Shown in pieces: positions 9,149 to 17,209 of a DNA stretch of 64,000 nt. How positions within the stretch are numbered: position 1 is the first letter of the stretch; each line of letters starts with the position of its first letter. The notes under the pieces were generated by a model. The model saw only the letters and a program-made list of their open reading frames with translations. It was not told the DNA's origin and searched no databases. The stretch spans positions 62,001-126,000 of the forward strand of contig NZ_LDJH01000017.1 in the NCBI RefSeq assembly GCF_001431525.1, given 5' to 3'. Position numbers and translations under genes: made by a program. The stretch comes from Stenotrophomonas koreensis. GTDB lineage: Bacteria > Pseudomonadota > Gammaproteobacteria > Xanthomonadales > Xanthomonadaceae.

Positions 9149-10038
9149 AGCAGCGGAATGTCGGCTTCATCGGTGGGGTAGCCGAAGGCCTCGCGCTTGC
9201 GGCGCAGGTAATCCGGCATCGGCATGCGTTCGATGCCACGGGCCAGCAGTCATTGCTGGCACTTGCGCTGGGCCTCGGCATGGTCGGGCGTGGTGATTTC
9301 CCAGAAGATGGATTCGGCCATCAGCATGCGTTCCGGCGCGCCGGCGACCTTGTTGGCGGCAATGGTCAGGGTGGGGTCGGCGCCATGCTGGATCAGCCAC
9401 CAGGCCTGGTTGAAGCCACCGCGCGAGGTGTAATTACGCAGAATGATGTCAGCGCGTCCGATGTTTTCTGCATTGATGTCGGCACCGTGCTCGACCAGGG
9501 TTTGAACGTTTTTCCACAGGTTGCCGCTGATGAATGCTGTAAACAGCAGGGTTTCATTGTTGGAGTTGCGTGTGTCGGGGTTTCCGCCATATTCAAGCAA
9601 TAGCTCAAGGAAGCGCGGGTCTTCGATTTTTGCGGCATAAACCATGGCGTTGTTGTAGTAATAAACGCGCTCCTTCCCATAAGATTTCGGCTCTGGGTAG
9701 CGCGCATTGGGGTCGGCGCCGTTTTCCAGTAGGGCACGCAGGCCCTCCAGGTTGCGTGACATCAAGGGCCAGGCCACCAGCGGGTAGCGGTCGCTGCCGC
9801 CGAACACGGTGTCCGGGTTGACGCCTTTGTCTTTCATCAGCCGTTGCACCCGTCGCACATCGCCATGCTCGGCGGCAATGGCCAGCTGCAGCGCCGGGCC
9901 TTGGTAATAGCGATGGGCAAAATGATGCGAGCGCGCGGTGCTGATCGCATCGCAAGCGCCCAGTACACTGGCCAACAGCAGCAGCGCCAGGAGGCTGGCT
10001 GCAGTGCGATAACGGTGCAGGGCGTGACTGGCGTGCAT
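9145..10038 (-). pseudogene. Ankyrin-repeat lipoprotein, copy 1, with premature stop (candidate immunity gene)
   Basis: The start at 10038 gives a signal peptide with lipobox LGAC and then ankyrin repeats (LQLAIAAEHGDVRRVQRLM; LVAWPLMSRNLEGLRALLENG; LLLEYGGNPDTRNSNN; TLVEHGADINAENIG). Translation stops at 9250-9252 after AQRKCQQ, where both paralogues read CQQW: the Trp codon is TGA here. Beyond it the frame stays open for another 34 codons and ends at 9145 with the same [16 protein letters not shown] tail as the paralogues, so the lesion is recent or an error. A truncated protein of 262 residues could still fold. It is the distal member of three tandem copies facing the lipase effector gene. 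Confidence 0.75.
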
Positions 10039-10046
10039 GGGATGTT

Positions 10047-10915
10047 CTAGAGCAGCGGGATATCCGCCTCATCGGTGGGGTAGCCAAAGGCTTCGCGCTT
10101 GCTACGCAGGTGTTCGGGCATGGGCATGCGTTCGATGCCACGGGCGAGCAGCCATTGCTGGCAGTTGCGCTGGGCCTCGGCATGCTCCGGTGTGGTGATT
10201 TCCCAGAATATTTCCTCGGCCATCGTCATTCGCTCCGGTGCACCGGTGAATTCATTGGCGGCCATGGTCAGGGTGGGTCGGCGCCCTGCTGGATCAGCCA
10301 CCAGGCCTGGTTGAAGCCGCCGCGGCCGGTGTACCAGCTCAGTACGGTATCGGCCCCGCTGCTGAGCTGGCTTTCGTTGATTGCGGCCCCCCGTTTGACC
10401 AGCAGCTGGATGTTTTGCCACTGGTTGCCACTGAGAAAAGCCTGCAGCAGCAAGCTTTCACGGTTCGAATTGCGGGTGTTTGGATCACCGCCATGATCGA
10501 GCAGCAATTCCAGATAGCGGGGGTCGTCCATCTTCGCGGCGTAGACCATGGCGTTGTTGAAGTTGATCAGCTGGCCGTTCATGTGCTTGGCGATGCGTGC
10601 ATTGGGATCGGCACCGTTGTCCAGCAGGGCGCGCAATCCGTCCAGGCTTCTGGCGCGCAGCGGCCAGGCGAGCAACGGAATACCGCCCTCTCGGGAGAAT
10701 GTGGTGTCCGGGTTCACGCCGTCCTGCTGGATCAGCCGCCCGATGGTTTGCGCATCACCACGCTCAGTGGCAATGGCCAGCTGCAGCGCCTTGCCCTCGA
10801 AATAATTATGCGCGCCATGGGCCGAGGTGACCGAGCAGCTGGTGGCGAGGAAAAGTGTGAGCCATGCCGCGGCAATGAGGGTGCTTGCCATCAAGTCACG
10901 TCGATTCTTGCGCAT
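10047..10915 (-). pseudogene. Ankyrin-repeat lipoprotein, copy 2, frameshifted
   Basis: It starts at 10915 (MRKNRRDLM), with a signal peptide ending ATSC. The reading frame breaks near 10275: copy 1 has GGTGGGGTCGG where copy 2 has GGTGGGTCGG, one G short, so the first frame ends soon after GADP while the rest (LTMAANEFTGAPERM to the DEADIPLL end) continues in another frame down to 10047. The N-terminal half matches copy 3 almost base for base, while the C-terminal half matches copy 1 (GGFNQAWWLIQ, GAPERM, HAEAQR), so it is a mosaic. The slip could be real, reversible, or an assembly error in a G run. Confidence 0.8.
10471..10869 (-). repeat. Near-identical duplicated tract within ankyrin copy 2 (partner at 11446-11844)
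   Basis: Aligning this segment with the one 975 bases downstream gives 9 differences in about 399 bases and no gaps, including roughly 180 identical bases in a row (10648-10829). Flanking parts of the two genes are far more diverged. This points to recent gene conversion or duplication. Confidence 0.85.
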
Positions 10916-11023
10916 GATCATCATCTCGCTGTCGAGCAGGTCGGGGCACTTGCATTGCAATCGGGCCTGCATGACGGCCATTCCTGGCCTGCAGAACGGA
11001 ATGCGCAGCCCAGGTGAGGCATG

Positions 11024-11890
11024 TTAGAGCAGCGGGATATCCGCCTCATCGGTGGGGTAGCCAAAGGCCTCGCGCTTGCGGCGGATGTGCTGGGGCATGG
11101 GTGGACGTGAGATGTTGCGTTCGATCAGCCATTGTTGGCATTGCTTCTGCCAGGGCAGCAGGTCGGGTGTGGTGATTTCCCAATAGATGGCATCCACCAT
11201 GCGCATCGGTGGCGTTTCACCTGAGTCGGTCAATATGGCTGTCCTGATCGTGGGGTCGGCACCTTGCTGCAGCAACCAGTACGCGGCGTCGAAGGCTCCA
11301 CGGCCGGTGTACAGGCTGAGGATGGTATCAGCCGATCCCAGATTTGGCTCATTGAGATTTGCACCGTTGTTGGCAAGTAATTGCACGTTCTTCCACTTGT
11401 TGCCGCTCAAGAACGCCACATGCATCAGCGTCTCCTTGTTTGAGCTGCGGGTGTTTGGATCACCGCCATGATCGAGCAGCAATTCCAGATAGCGTGGGTC
11501 GTCCATCTTCGCGGCGTAGACCATGGCGTTGTTGAAGTTGATCAGCTGGCCGTTCATGTGCCTGGCAAGGCGCGCATTGGGATCGGCACCGTTGTCCAGC
11601 AGGGCGCGCAAACCGTCCAGGTTTCTGGCGCGCAGCGGCCAGGCGAGCAACGGAATACCGCCCTCTCGGGAGAATGTGGTGTCCGGGTTCACGCCGTCCT
11701 GCTGGATCAGCCGCCCGATGGTTTGCGCATCACCACGCTCAGTGGCAATGGCCAGCTGCAGCGCCTTGCCCTCGAAATAATTATGCGCGCCATGGGCCGA
11801 GGTGGCCGAGCAGCTGGTGGTGAGGAAAAGTGTGAGCCATGCCGTAGTTATTAGGGTCTTTATCATCAAGTGACGGAGATTTGTGCGCAT
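11024..11890 (-). CDS. Ankyrin-repeat lipoprotein, copy 3, intact (candidate immunity protein to the lipase effector)
   Basis: 288 residues from the ATG at 11890, which has AAGGA five bases upstream. A type II signal peptide ends in TTSC (Cys24), so the protein should sit in the periplasm as a lipoprotein. Ankyrin-type helices follow: LQLAIATERGDAQTIGRLI, LLAWPLRARNLDGLRALLDNG, MVYAAKMDDPRYLELLLDHG, LMHVAFLSGNKWKNVQLLANNG, and a C-terminal FWEITTP-like (YWEITTPDLL) segment ending in DEADIPLL. It is read divergently from the lipase gene, 111 bases apart. Lipase effectors of contact-dependent systems are usually encoded next to a secreted or lipidated inhibitor; this is the only undamaged candidate. 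The role is inferred from position and location signals. Confidence 0.85.
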   Translation of the reverse strand: MRTNLRHLMIKTLITTAWLTLFLTTSCSATSAHGAHNYFEGKALQLAIATERGDAQTIGRLIQQDGVNPDTTFSREGGIPLLAWPLRARNLDGLRALLDNGADPNARLARHMNGQLINFNNAMVYAAKMDDPRYLELLLDHGGDPNTRSSNKETLMHVAFLSGNKWKNVQLLANNGANLNEPNLGSADTILSLYTGRGAFDAAYWLLQQGADPTIRTAILTDSGETPPMRMVDAIYWEITTPDLLPWQKQCQQWLIERNISRPPMPQHIRRKREAFGYPTDEADIPLL

Positions 11891-12001
11891 GATCATCCTT
11901 GGGTTGAGCATCGATATGCTGAAATATTCAGGAAGGCATGCTGAATCATAAGTCCTGCGGAGAGGACGACCACAAGATTTCGTGGAGCAATGGAGCTTGC
12001 A

Positions 12002-14383
12002 ATGAGCAATCAGCACAACGAGGTGCGTGCGCACGCGATTCAGGAGCAGAACCATCTTGTCCAGCAGTTGCGTGACAGTGGCAATGGCCGGGAGGCGGAT
12101 CAGCTGCAGGCCGCCTATCACGCACGCGAGATGTCCGGCCTGGCAGCCGACGTCTATCTGTCGGCCAAGGGTGAGGGCGAGCCTCCTGCGGGCTGGACGC
12201 GGGCGAGTAGTGACCCTGCAGCGTTGCGTGCTGCCGGTATCAACTTGTCCGATGAAGAGCTGAAGGGCTTGCTCCAGCCAGCTGACTCTGGGTTCCGAGC
12301 CGAAATTTATCTCCCCGACAAAAGCGTATTGGGTGAGCACGCCAAACCAGTGGTTGTCTACAAAGGATCAACAGGCGAGATCATTGACCCATCTGCACCG
12401 GGCGGGCGGCGGGAGTCTGGCGGTGAGGATTTCCTCAACAACGGCCAGCAGGGTATCGGCATGCGCAGCGATTATTACGATCGCGCGATGAAGCTTGCTG
12501 TTCGTCTGAAAGAAGAAGCCAGTGGCGGTTTCGAAATCGCCGGCCATTCGCTTGGCGGAGGCATGGCCTCAGCCGCTGCTGCGGTGACAGGCGCGCGCGC
12601 CACCACCTTCAATGCTTCCGGCCTGCATCCTGAAACACCGGCGCGGTTTGCCAGGGAAAACGGCCTGCCCACGTTCAACCCACAGCAGGTGGTGCGCACT
12701 TACCAGACCAGTGATGAGGTGCTCAACGACGTGCAGAACGGCTTGCAACGGCTCACTGAGCAACAGCGCCAAGGCTATGGTCTGCTGGCGAATGAAGCCG
12801 GCCTGCTGTTGCGCGAGCCCATGATGCAGAAATTGGTCGGCGACAAATTGGGCCAGATGCTGCCGCCGGGTGCACAGACTGCCGCCGCGCAGTTCATTGA
12901 ACAACTGGCCACTACCAGTGGCCAGGAGGCTCTGCGCAATGTGCCTGTGGCTGTTGGCCAGGTGCATTTTCTGGACCCAAAGATGCGCGATGCCGGTGGC
13001 CGGCTGATGGACCGGCCGCTCACACCCACTCCCAGCCAGGTGGCCGAACTGGCCGGGCCGCTGTCCAGCGTGCTGCATGCCGCAGGTCAGGGTATGCGTG
13101 TCGGGCGGGTGGTCGGCGAACAGGTCGAGCGTGTTGGTACAGGCGTGAGCCATGTGCTGGACAAGGCCGGCGACGGCGCCGAAGCTGTTCTGCGCACGCA
13201 GGGCATGGCAATCGGGCAGGTCGTGGAGATGGGTTCCACCACGATGAGCGTGAGCGTAAAGGCGGGCACTACCATCGTTGCACAAGGGCAGGAGCTGCTC
13301 GGCCAGATCGAAAGTGCCAAACACCGTGTGGATGGCAGGCTTGCCAGTGATGGATTGTCGCTGCTGGCGCGTGGTGCCAGCCTGTTTGGTCAGGATGAAC
13401 TGGCCAAGGAGTTGCAAGGCAAGGCCGAGTCCGCCCGCACCAGTTACCAGCATAAAGCCGCCGAGGCGACCGAGCAGGCTCAGCAAAGTGCGCAGAGTAC
13501 CCGTGCCTGGGGTCTGCAGCAGGCTGGTGCCATTGATCACAGCGGGCAGTGGGTGTCTGGCAAGTTGCGCGATGGCTATGCCACCGCCGGTGCCCACGTG
13601 AACCGTGGGTATGACCTTGCCGGGCAGCAGGTGACGGTCATCACCGAGAAGGCTCCGGTGGTGTTGGCAGTCGGGGGGGGAATTGTGGCGGCCGTCGATG
13701 GGGCAGGCAGAACCCACATGCCCTCGGGCAAACAGCCGATGGCGGGCTACAACCTGGCACAGACCGGAACCCTTGCAATGCAGGTGGGGCCAGCATTCAC
13801 CGAGGCAACGGCACGCCACGGCATGGTCGAAACTGTGATTCCCAGCCTGGATGCCAACCTGGCTGCGCAGGAGGCGCAGGCAAGGAAGCTGATCGAGCAG
13901 GGGCAGCGCATCGCACCAGAAGTGCCCACTCGTGCCAGCCTTGACGGGGTAGGAACCATCCGTTCGTTGGTTGGCATCAATGACCCGGCTCACCAGGATT
14001 ACAGGCCCTTCTTCAAAGGGGCGCAGGCCGGTGTGTACGCCATCGACGCGCAGTTCAACCACCCATCTGACCTATGCAGTGAGCAGCTGGCCGGCGCATT
14101 GGCCGCCAAGGCCAAGCAGGATGGCTTGCACTCCATTCAGAGTGTGGTATTGAGCAACGACGGCACGCGCTGCTTTGCAAGCGACACGCAGGATCCGACG
14201 GCCATCAATCGCCAGTTGGCTTATGTGGATGTGTCCCTGGCTCGCCAACAACCGCTCAGCGTCAGCACGGAACAGGTGGCCGAGGTCAATCGCCAACAGG
14301 CACACAGCGGCGTACCGCAGCCGCCGGCTGGGTTGGACACGCAGCATGAACAGGAGCAGCAAAACGCGCGTCGGATGGGTTAA
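12002..14383 (+). CDS. Putative X-T4SS lipase effector (GHSLGG alpha/beta hydrolase with C-terminal XVIPCD)
   Basis: 793 residues with no signal peptide. Residues about 50-350 form a class 3/DUF2974-like lipase: VVVYKGSTGEI, DYYDRAMKLA, then the nucleophile elbow FEIAGHSLGGG (Ser183) and ATTFNASGLHP. A long Ala/Gln/Val-rich middle (residues 360-640) contains a short hydrophobic patch and coiled-coil-like stretches. Residues about 658-793 match XVIPCD: DPAHQDYRPFF, GVYAIDAQFNHP, SEQLAGALAAKAKQDGL, SVVLSNDGTRCFASDTQDP, then a Gln-rich tail. This domain docks on the VirD4 coupling protein in Xanthomonadales, so the protein is probably injected into rivals to degrade membrane phospholipids. I chose the ATG at 12002 because GGAG lies six bases upstream; the ATG at 11990 is poorer. 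No T4SS genes are in the window. Confidence 0.85.
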   Translation: MSNQHNEVRAHAIQEQNHLVQQLRDSGNGREADQLQAAYHAREMSGLAADVYLSAKGEGEPPAGWTRASSDPAALRAAGINLSDEELKGLLQPADSGFRAEIYLPDKSVLGEHAKPVVVYKGSTGEIIDPSAPGGRRESGGEDFLNNGQQGIGMRSDYYDRAMKLAVRLKEEASGGFEIAGHSLGGGMASAAAAVTGARATTFNASGLHPETPARFARENGLPTFNPQQVVRTYQTSDEVLNDVQNGLQRLTEQQRQGYGLLANEAGLLLREPMMQKLVGDKLGQMLPPGAQTAAAQFIEQLATTSGQEALRNVPVAVGQVHFLDPKMRDAGGRLMDRPLTPTPSQVAELAGPLSSVLHAAGQGMRVGRVVGEQVERVGTGVSHVLDKAGDGAEAVLRTQGMAIGQVVEMGSTTMSVSVKAGTTIVAQGQELLGQIESAKHRVDGRLASDGLSLLARGASLFGQDELAKELQGKAESARTSYQHKAAEATEQAQQSAQSTRAWGLQQAGAIDHSGQWVSGKLRDGYATAGAHVNRGYDLAGQQVTVITEKAPVVLAVGGGIVAAVDGAGRTHMPSGKQPMAGYNLAQTGTLAMQVGPAFTEATARHGMVETVIPSLDANLAAQEAQARKLIEQGQRIAPEVPTRASLDGVGTIRSLVGINDPAHQDYRPFFKGAQAGVYAIDAQFNHPSDLCSEQLAGALAAKAKQDGLHSIQSVVLSNDGTRCFASDTQDPTAINRQLAYVDVSLARQQPLSVSTEQVAEVNRQQAHSGVPQPPAGLDTQHEQEQQNARRMG

Positions 14384-14480
14384 CTGGCATGAAGGGGGTA
14401 ACACGACCTGCTTGCCTGGCGGGGCCATCCATGCCAGCAGGGATGCTGCCACTTTGCTTGTGGGTTCCCCCGGCACGGGG

Positions 14481-14649
14481 CATGCGCTACAGTGCCACGG
14501 TGCTCATTCTGACGACATTGCGTATTTTTTCTTCCGCTCGCCGTGGTTGGCGATGGTGGCCCGTAGCCGTCGTCCGTCGTTCCACTGTCGTTGCCCGGAA
14601 GGAAAACCCCCTTGTCCACGCTCTCGCAGTTCCTGCAGCAGGCCGCTGA
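14481..14649 (+). promoter_or_regulatory. Possible trp leader peptide with a Trp-rich run before trpE (weak)
   Basis: In the 228-base gap before trpE an open frame starting at ATG 14481 contains TGG-CGA-TGG-TGG at 14548-14559, three Trp codons in four, and is out of frame with trpE. Trp runs just upstream of trpE are the hallmark of leader-peptide attenuation. However, the frame runs on into trpE instead of stopping, and I see no convincing terminator hairpin with a T run, so this may be chance. Confidence 0.25.
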
Positions 14650-16087
14650 AGGCCACACCCGCATCCCGCTTGTCCGTGAAGTGCTGTCCGACCTGGACAC
14701 GCCGCTCTCGGTCTATCTGAAGCTGGCTGACGGCCCCAATACCTATCTGTTTGAATCGGTCCAGGGCGGCGAGCGTTTCGGCCGCTACTCGATCATCGGC
14801 CTGCCCGCGCGCCGGGTGTACCGCTTCTTCGGCCACCGGCTGGAGGTGGTGCAGGACGGGCGGGTGGTGGAAAACCGCGAGGTGGTCGACCCACTGGCCG
14901 AGGTCGAGGCCCTGCGCAGCGCGCACAGCGTGCCGCGCCTGCCCGAGCTGCCGGGCTTCACCGGCGGCCTGGTCGGCTGGTTCGGCTTTGAGTGCATCGG
15001 TTTCATCGAGCCGCGCCTGGCCAGCCCGGCTGGGCGTGACGAGCTGGGCACGCCGGACATCCTGCTGATGCTCTCCGAAGAGCTGGCGGTGTTTGACAAC
15101 CTCAAGGGCCGTTTGTACCTGATCACCCATGCTGATCCCACTCAGGGTGATGCTTATGAAGCAGCGCAGGTTCGGCTGGATGCGTTGACCGCGCGCCTGC
15201 GGCAGCAGGCCACGACCTATCCGGTGCCGATCACCTCGGCGGTGATGGATGAGAGCGACTTTGTCTCCGGCTTCACCCATCAGGGGTTTCTGGATGCGGT
15301 GCGCACCTGCAAGGAGCACATCCTGGCTGGCGACATCTTCCAGGTGGTGCTGAGCCAGCGCCTGAGCGTGCCCTTCACCGCGCGCCCGGTGGATGTCTAC
15401 CGCGCCCTGCGCGGCCTGAATCCCTCGCCCTACATGTATTTTCTGGATGTTGGCGACCTGCAGGTGGTGGGTTCCTCGCCGGAAATCCTGGTGCGACTTC
15501 AGGACGGCAAGGTCACCGTGCGCCCGATCGCCGGTACACGCCCGCGTGGCGCGACCCCGGAAGAAGACCGCGCGCTGGAAGCCGAGCTGCTGGCCGACCC
15601 GAAGGAGCGCGCCGAGCACGTGATGCTGATCGACCTGGGCCGCAACGATGCCGGACGTATCTCCAAGGCCGGCACGGTGCAGGTGGGCGAGCAGTTCGTG
15701 ATCGAGCGCTACAGCCATGTCATGCACATCGTCAGCGAGGTCACTGGTGAGCTGATCGACGGGCTGAACTACACCGACGTGCTGCGCGCCGCCTTCCCGG
15801 CTGGCACCGTGTCCGGCTCGCCCAAGGTGCGCGCGCTGGAGATCATCCGCGCGCTGGAGCCGGTCAAGCGCAACGTATATGCCGGCTCGATCGGCTACAT
15901 CGGCTGGCACGGTGATGCCGATACGGCGATCGCGATCCGCACGGCGGTGATCAAGGACGGCCGCCTGCACGTGCAGGCCGGCGCCGGCATCGTCCACGAC
16001 TCCGACCCGCAGAAGGAGTGGGAGGAGACCATGAACAAGGGCCGCGCACTGTTCCGCGCCGTGGCCCAGGCCGCCAAGGGCCTGTGA
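14612..16087 (+). CDS. trpE: Anthranilate synthase component I
   Basis: Makes anthranilate from chorismate with the TrpG amidotransferase, the first step of tryptophan synthesis. 491 residues from a TTG start at 14612, with GGAAGG about nine bases upstream; family proteins align from TLSQFLQQAAEGHTRIP. The YLFESV segment corresponds to the Trp-feedback site. The chorismate-binding region has RPIAGTRPRG, DPKERAEHVMLIDLGRND and FPAGTVSGSPKVRAL. First gene of trpE-trpG-DUF1543-trpD-trpC; trpG begins 9 bases later. Confidence 0.96.
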   Translation: MSTLSQFLQQAAEGHTRIPLVREVLSDLDTPLSVYLKLADGPNTYLFESVQGGERFGRYSIIGLPARRVYRFFGHRLEVVQDGRVVENREVVDPLAEVEALRSAHSVPRLPELPGFTGGLVGWFGFECIGFIEPRLASPAGRDELGTPDILLMLSEELAVFDNLKGRLYLITHADPTQGDAYEAAQVRLDALTARLRQQATTYPVPITSAVMDESDFVSGFTHQGFLDAVRTCKEHILAGDIFQVVLSQRLSVPFTARPVDVYRALRGLNPSPYMYFLDVGDLQVVGSSPEILVRLQDGKVTVRPIAGTRPRGATPEEDRALEAELLADPKERAEHVMLIDLGRNDAGRISKAGTVQVGEQFVIERYSHVMHIVSEVTGELIDGLNYTDVLRAAFPAGTVSGSPKVRALEIIRALEPVKRNVYAGSIGYIGWHGDADTAIAIRTAVIKDGRLHVQAGAGIVHDSDPQKEWEETMNKGRALFRAVAQAAKGL

Positions 16088-16096
16088 GGAAGCGCC

Positions 16097-16681
16097 ATGC
16101 TCTTGATGATCGACAACTACGACAGCTTCACCTTCAACCTCGTGCAGTACTTCCAGCAGCTGGGTGCCGACGTACGCGTGGTGCGCAATGACGCGCTGAG
16201 TGTGGCGCAGATCGCCGCGCTCAAGCCGGACCACATCGTGATCTCGCCGGGGCCCGGCAATCCGGACCAGGCGGGGGTGTCGCTGGCGGTGATCGAGCAG
16301 CTCGGCCCGCAGATTCCGTTGCTGGGCGTGTGCCTGGGCCACCAGGCCATCGGCCAGGTGTTCGGCGGCCATGTCATCCGTGCCGGGAAGATCATGCACG
16401 GCAAGGTCTCGCCGATCCGCCACCACGGCCGCGGCGTGTTCTCCGGCCTGCCTGATGGCTACACCGCCACCCGTTACCACTCGCTGGTGGTGGACAAGGA
16501 CCGCCTGCCGGATTGCCTGGAAATCACCGCCTGGACCGAGAACGCCGATGGCTCGATGGAGGAGGTGATGGGCCTGCGTCACCGCACGCTGCCGATCGAG
16601 GGCGTGCAGTTCCACCCCGAATCGATCCTCACCGACCACGGCCATGCGCTGCTGAAGAACTTCCTGGACGGCGTGCGATGA
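16097..16681 (+). CDS. trpG: Anthranilate synthase component II (glutamine amidotransferase)
   Basis: Supplies ammonia from glutamine to TrpE. 194 residues, class I amidotransferase: [16 protein letters not shown] at the start, the oxyanion segment [11 protein letters not shown], nucleophile Cys79 in [10 protein letters not shown], and the His-Glu pair in VQFHPESIL. Many Xanthomonadaceae use one such subunit for both anthranilate and aminodeoxychorismate synthases; that dual use is possible here but not shown. The stop overlaps the next start (ATGA). Confidence 0.96.
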   Translation: MLLMIDNYDSFTFNLVQYFQQLGADVRVVRNDALSVAQIAALKPDHIVISPGPGNPDQAGVSLAVIEQLGPQIPLLGVCLGHQAIGQVFGGHVIRAGKIMHGKVSPIRHHGRGVFSGLPDGYTATRYHSLVVDKDRLPDCLEITAWTENADGSMEEVMGLRHRTLPIEGVQFHPESILTDHGHALLKNFLDGVR

Positions 16682-17193
16682 GTGACCAGCCCCTGCAGCT
16701 GTACCGGGTGATGCTCGGCGGACGTGCGCCGGGCGCCACCGTCGAGCTGCATGACGTGGTTTTTGCGGTCGGTACGGATCTGAAGAGCCTGTACGGGCAG
16801 CTGCGTGAAGCCTGGTTCGGCCAGCCGGCCGGCCTGCATATCGATGCCTGGCAGGTGATCGCCGGCGTGGATGGCTGGCGTGTGCGGCTGGACGAGGCCA
16901 TCCCGGATCCGGCCGCGCCGAAGCTGTTCTTCGTCAACCTCGGTGGCTACATCGCCGGTCGTTTCGGCGAGGAGCACGGTTACGAGCTGGTGGTGGCCGC
17001 CGATGCTGCAGCAGCCAAGGCGGCCGCGCTGGCCCGCATCCGTGCAGCCGTCTGGGACAAGCCGCACCGCGATGCCCTGGTCGAGGTCGACGGCTGCCTG
17101 CATATCGGCGTGATCGGCAGGCTGCATGTGCACCTGGAACGTGGCGATTACGCGGCGCAGCCAGTGCACTGTGACTACATTGTTTTGAACTGA
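16678..17193 (+). CDS. DUF1543 domain protein inside the trp operon
   Basis: 171 residues, translationally coupled to trpG by an ATGA overlap. It has the DUF1543 layout: [20 protein letters not shown] near the start, [21 protein letters not shown] in the middle, and a C-terminal HCDYIVLN. Family members are small soluble proteins without a known activity. Its fixed place between trpG and trpD suggests a link to anthranilate or chorismate handling, but that is only guilt by association. No catalytic motif is evident to me. Confidence 0.85.
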   Translation: MSDQPLQLYRVMLGGRAPGATVELHDVVFAVGTDLKSLYGQLREAWFGQPAGLHIDAWQVIAGVDGWRVRLDEAIPDPAAPKLFFVNLGGYIAGRFGEEHGYELVVAADAAAAKAAALARIRAAVWDKPHRDALVEVDGCLHIGVIGRLHVHLERGDYAAQPVHCDYIVLN

Positions 17194-17209
17194 AGGACGG
17201 CAACCGACC

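Noticed and set aside
11891-12340. N-terminal extension of ankyrin copy 3 into the lipase gene
   Set aside because: The extra 150 residues would overlap the effector gene antisense and remove the signal peptide from the N-terminus; the ATG at 11890 has a ribosome-binding site and a lipobox.
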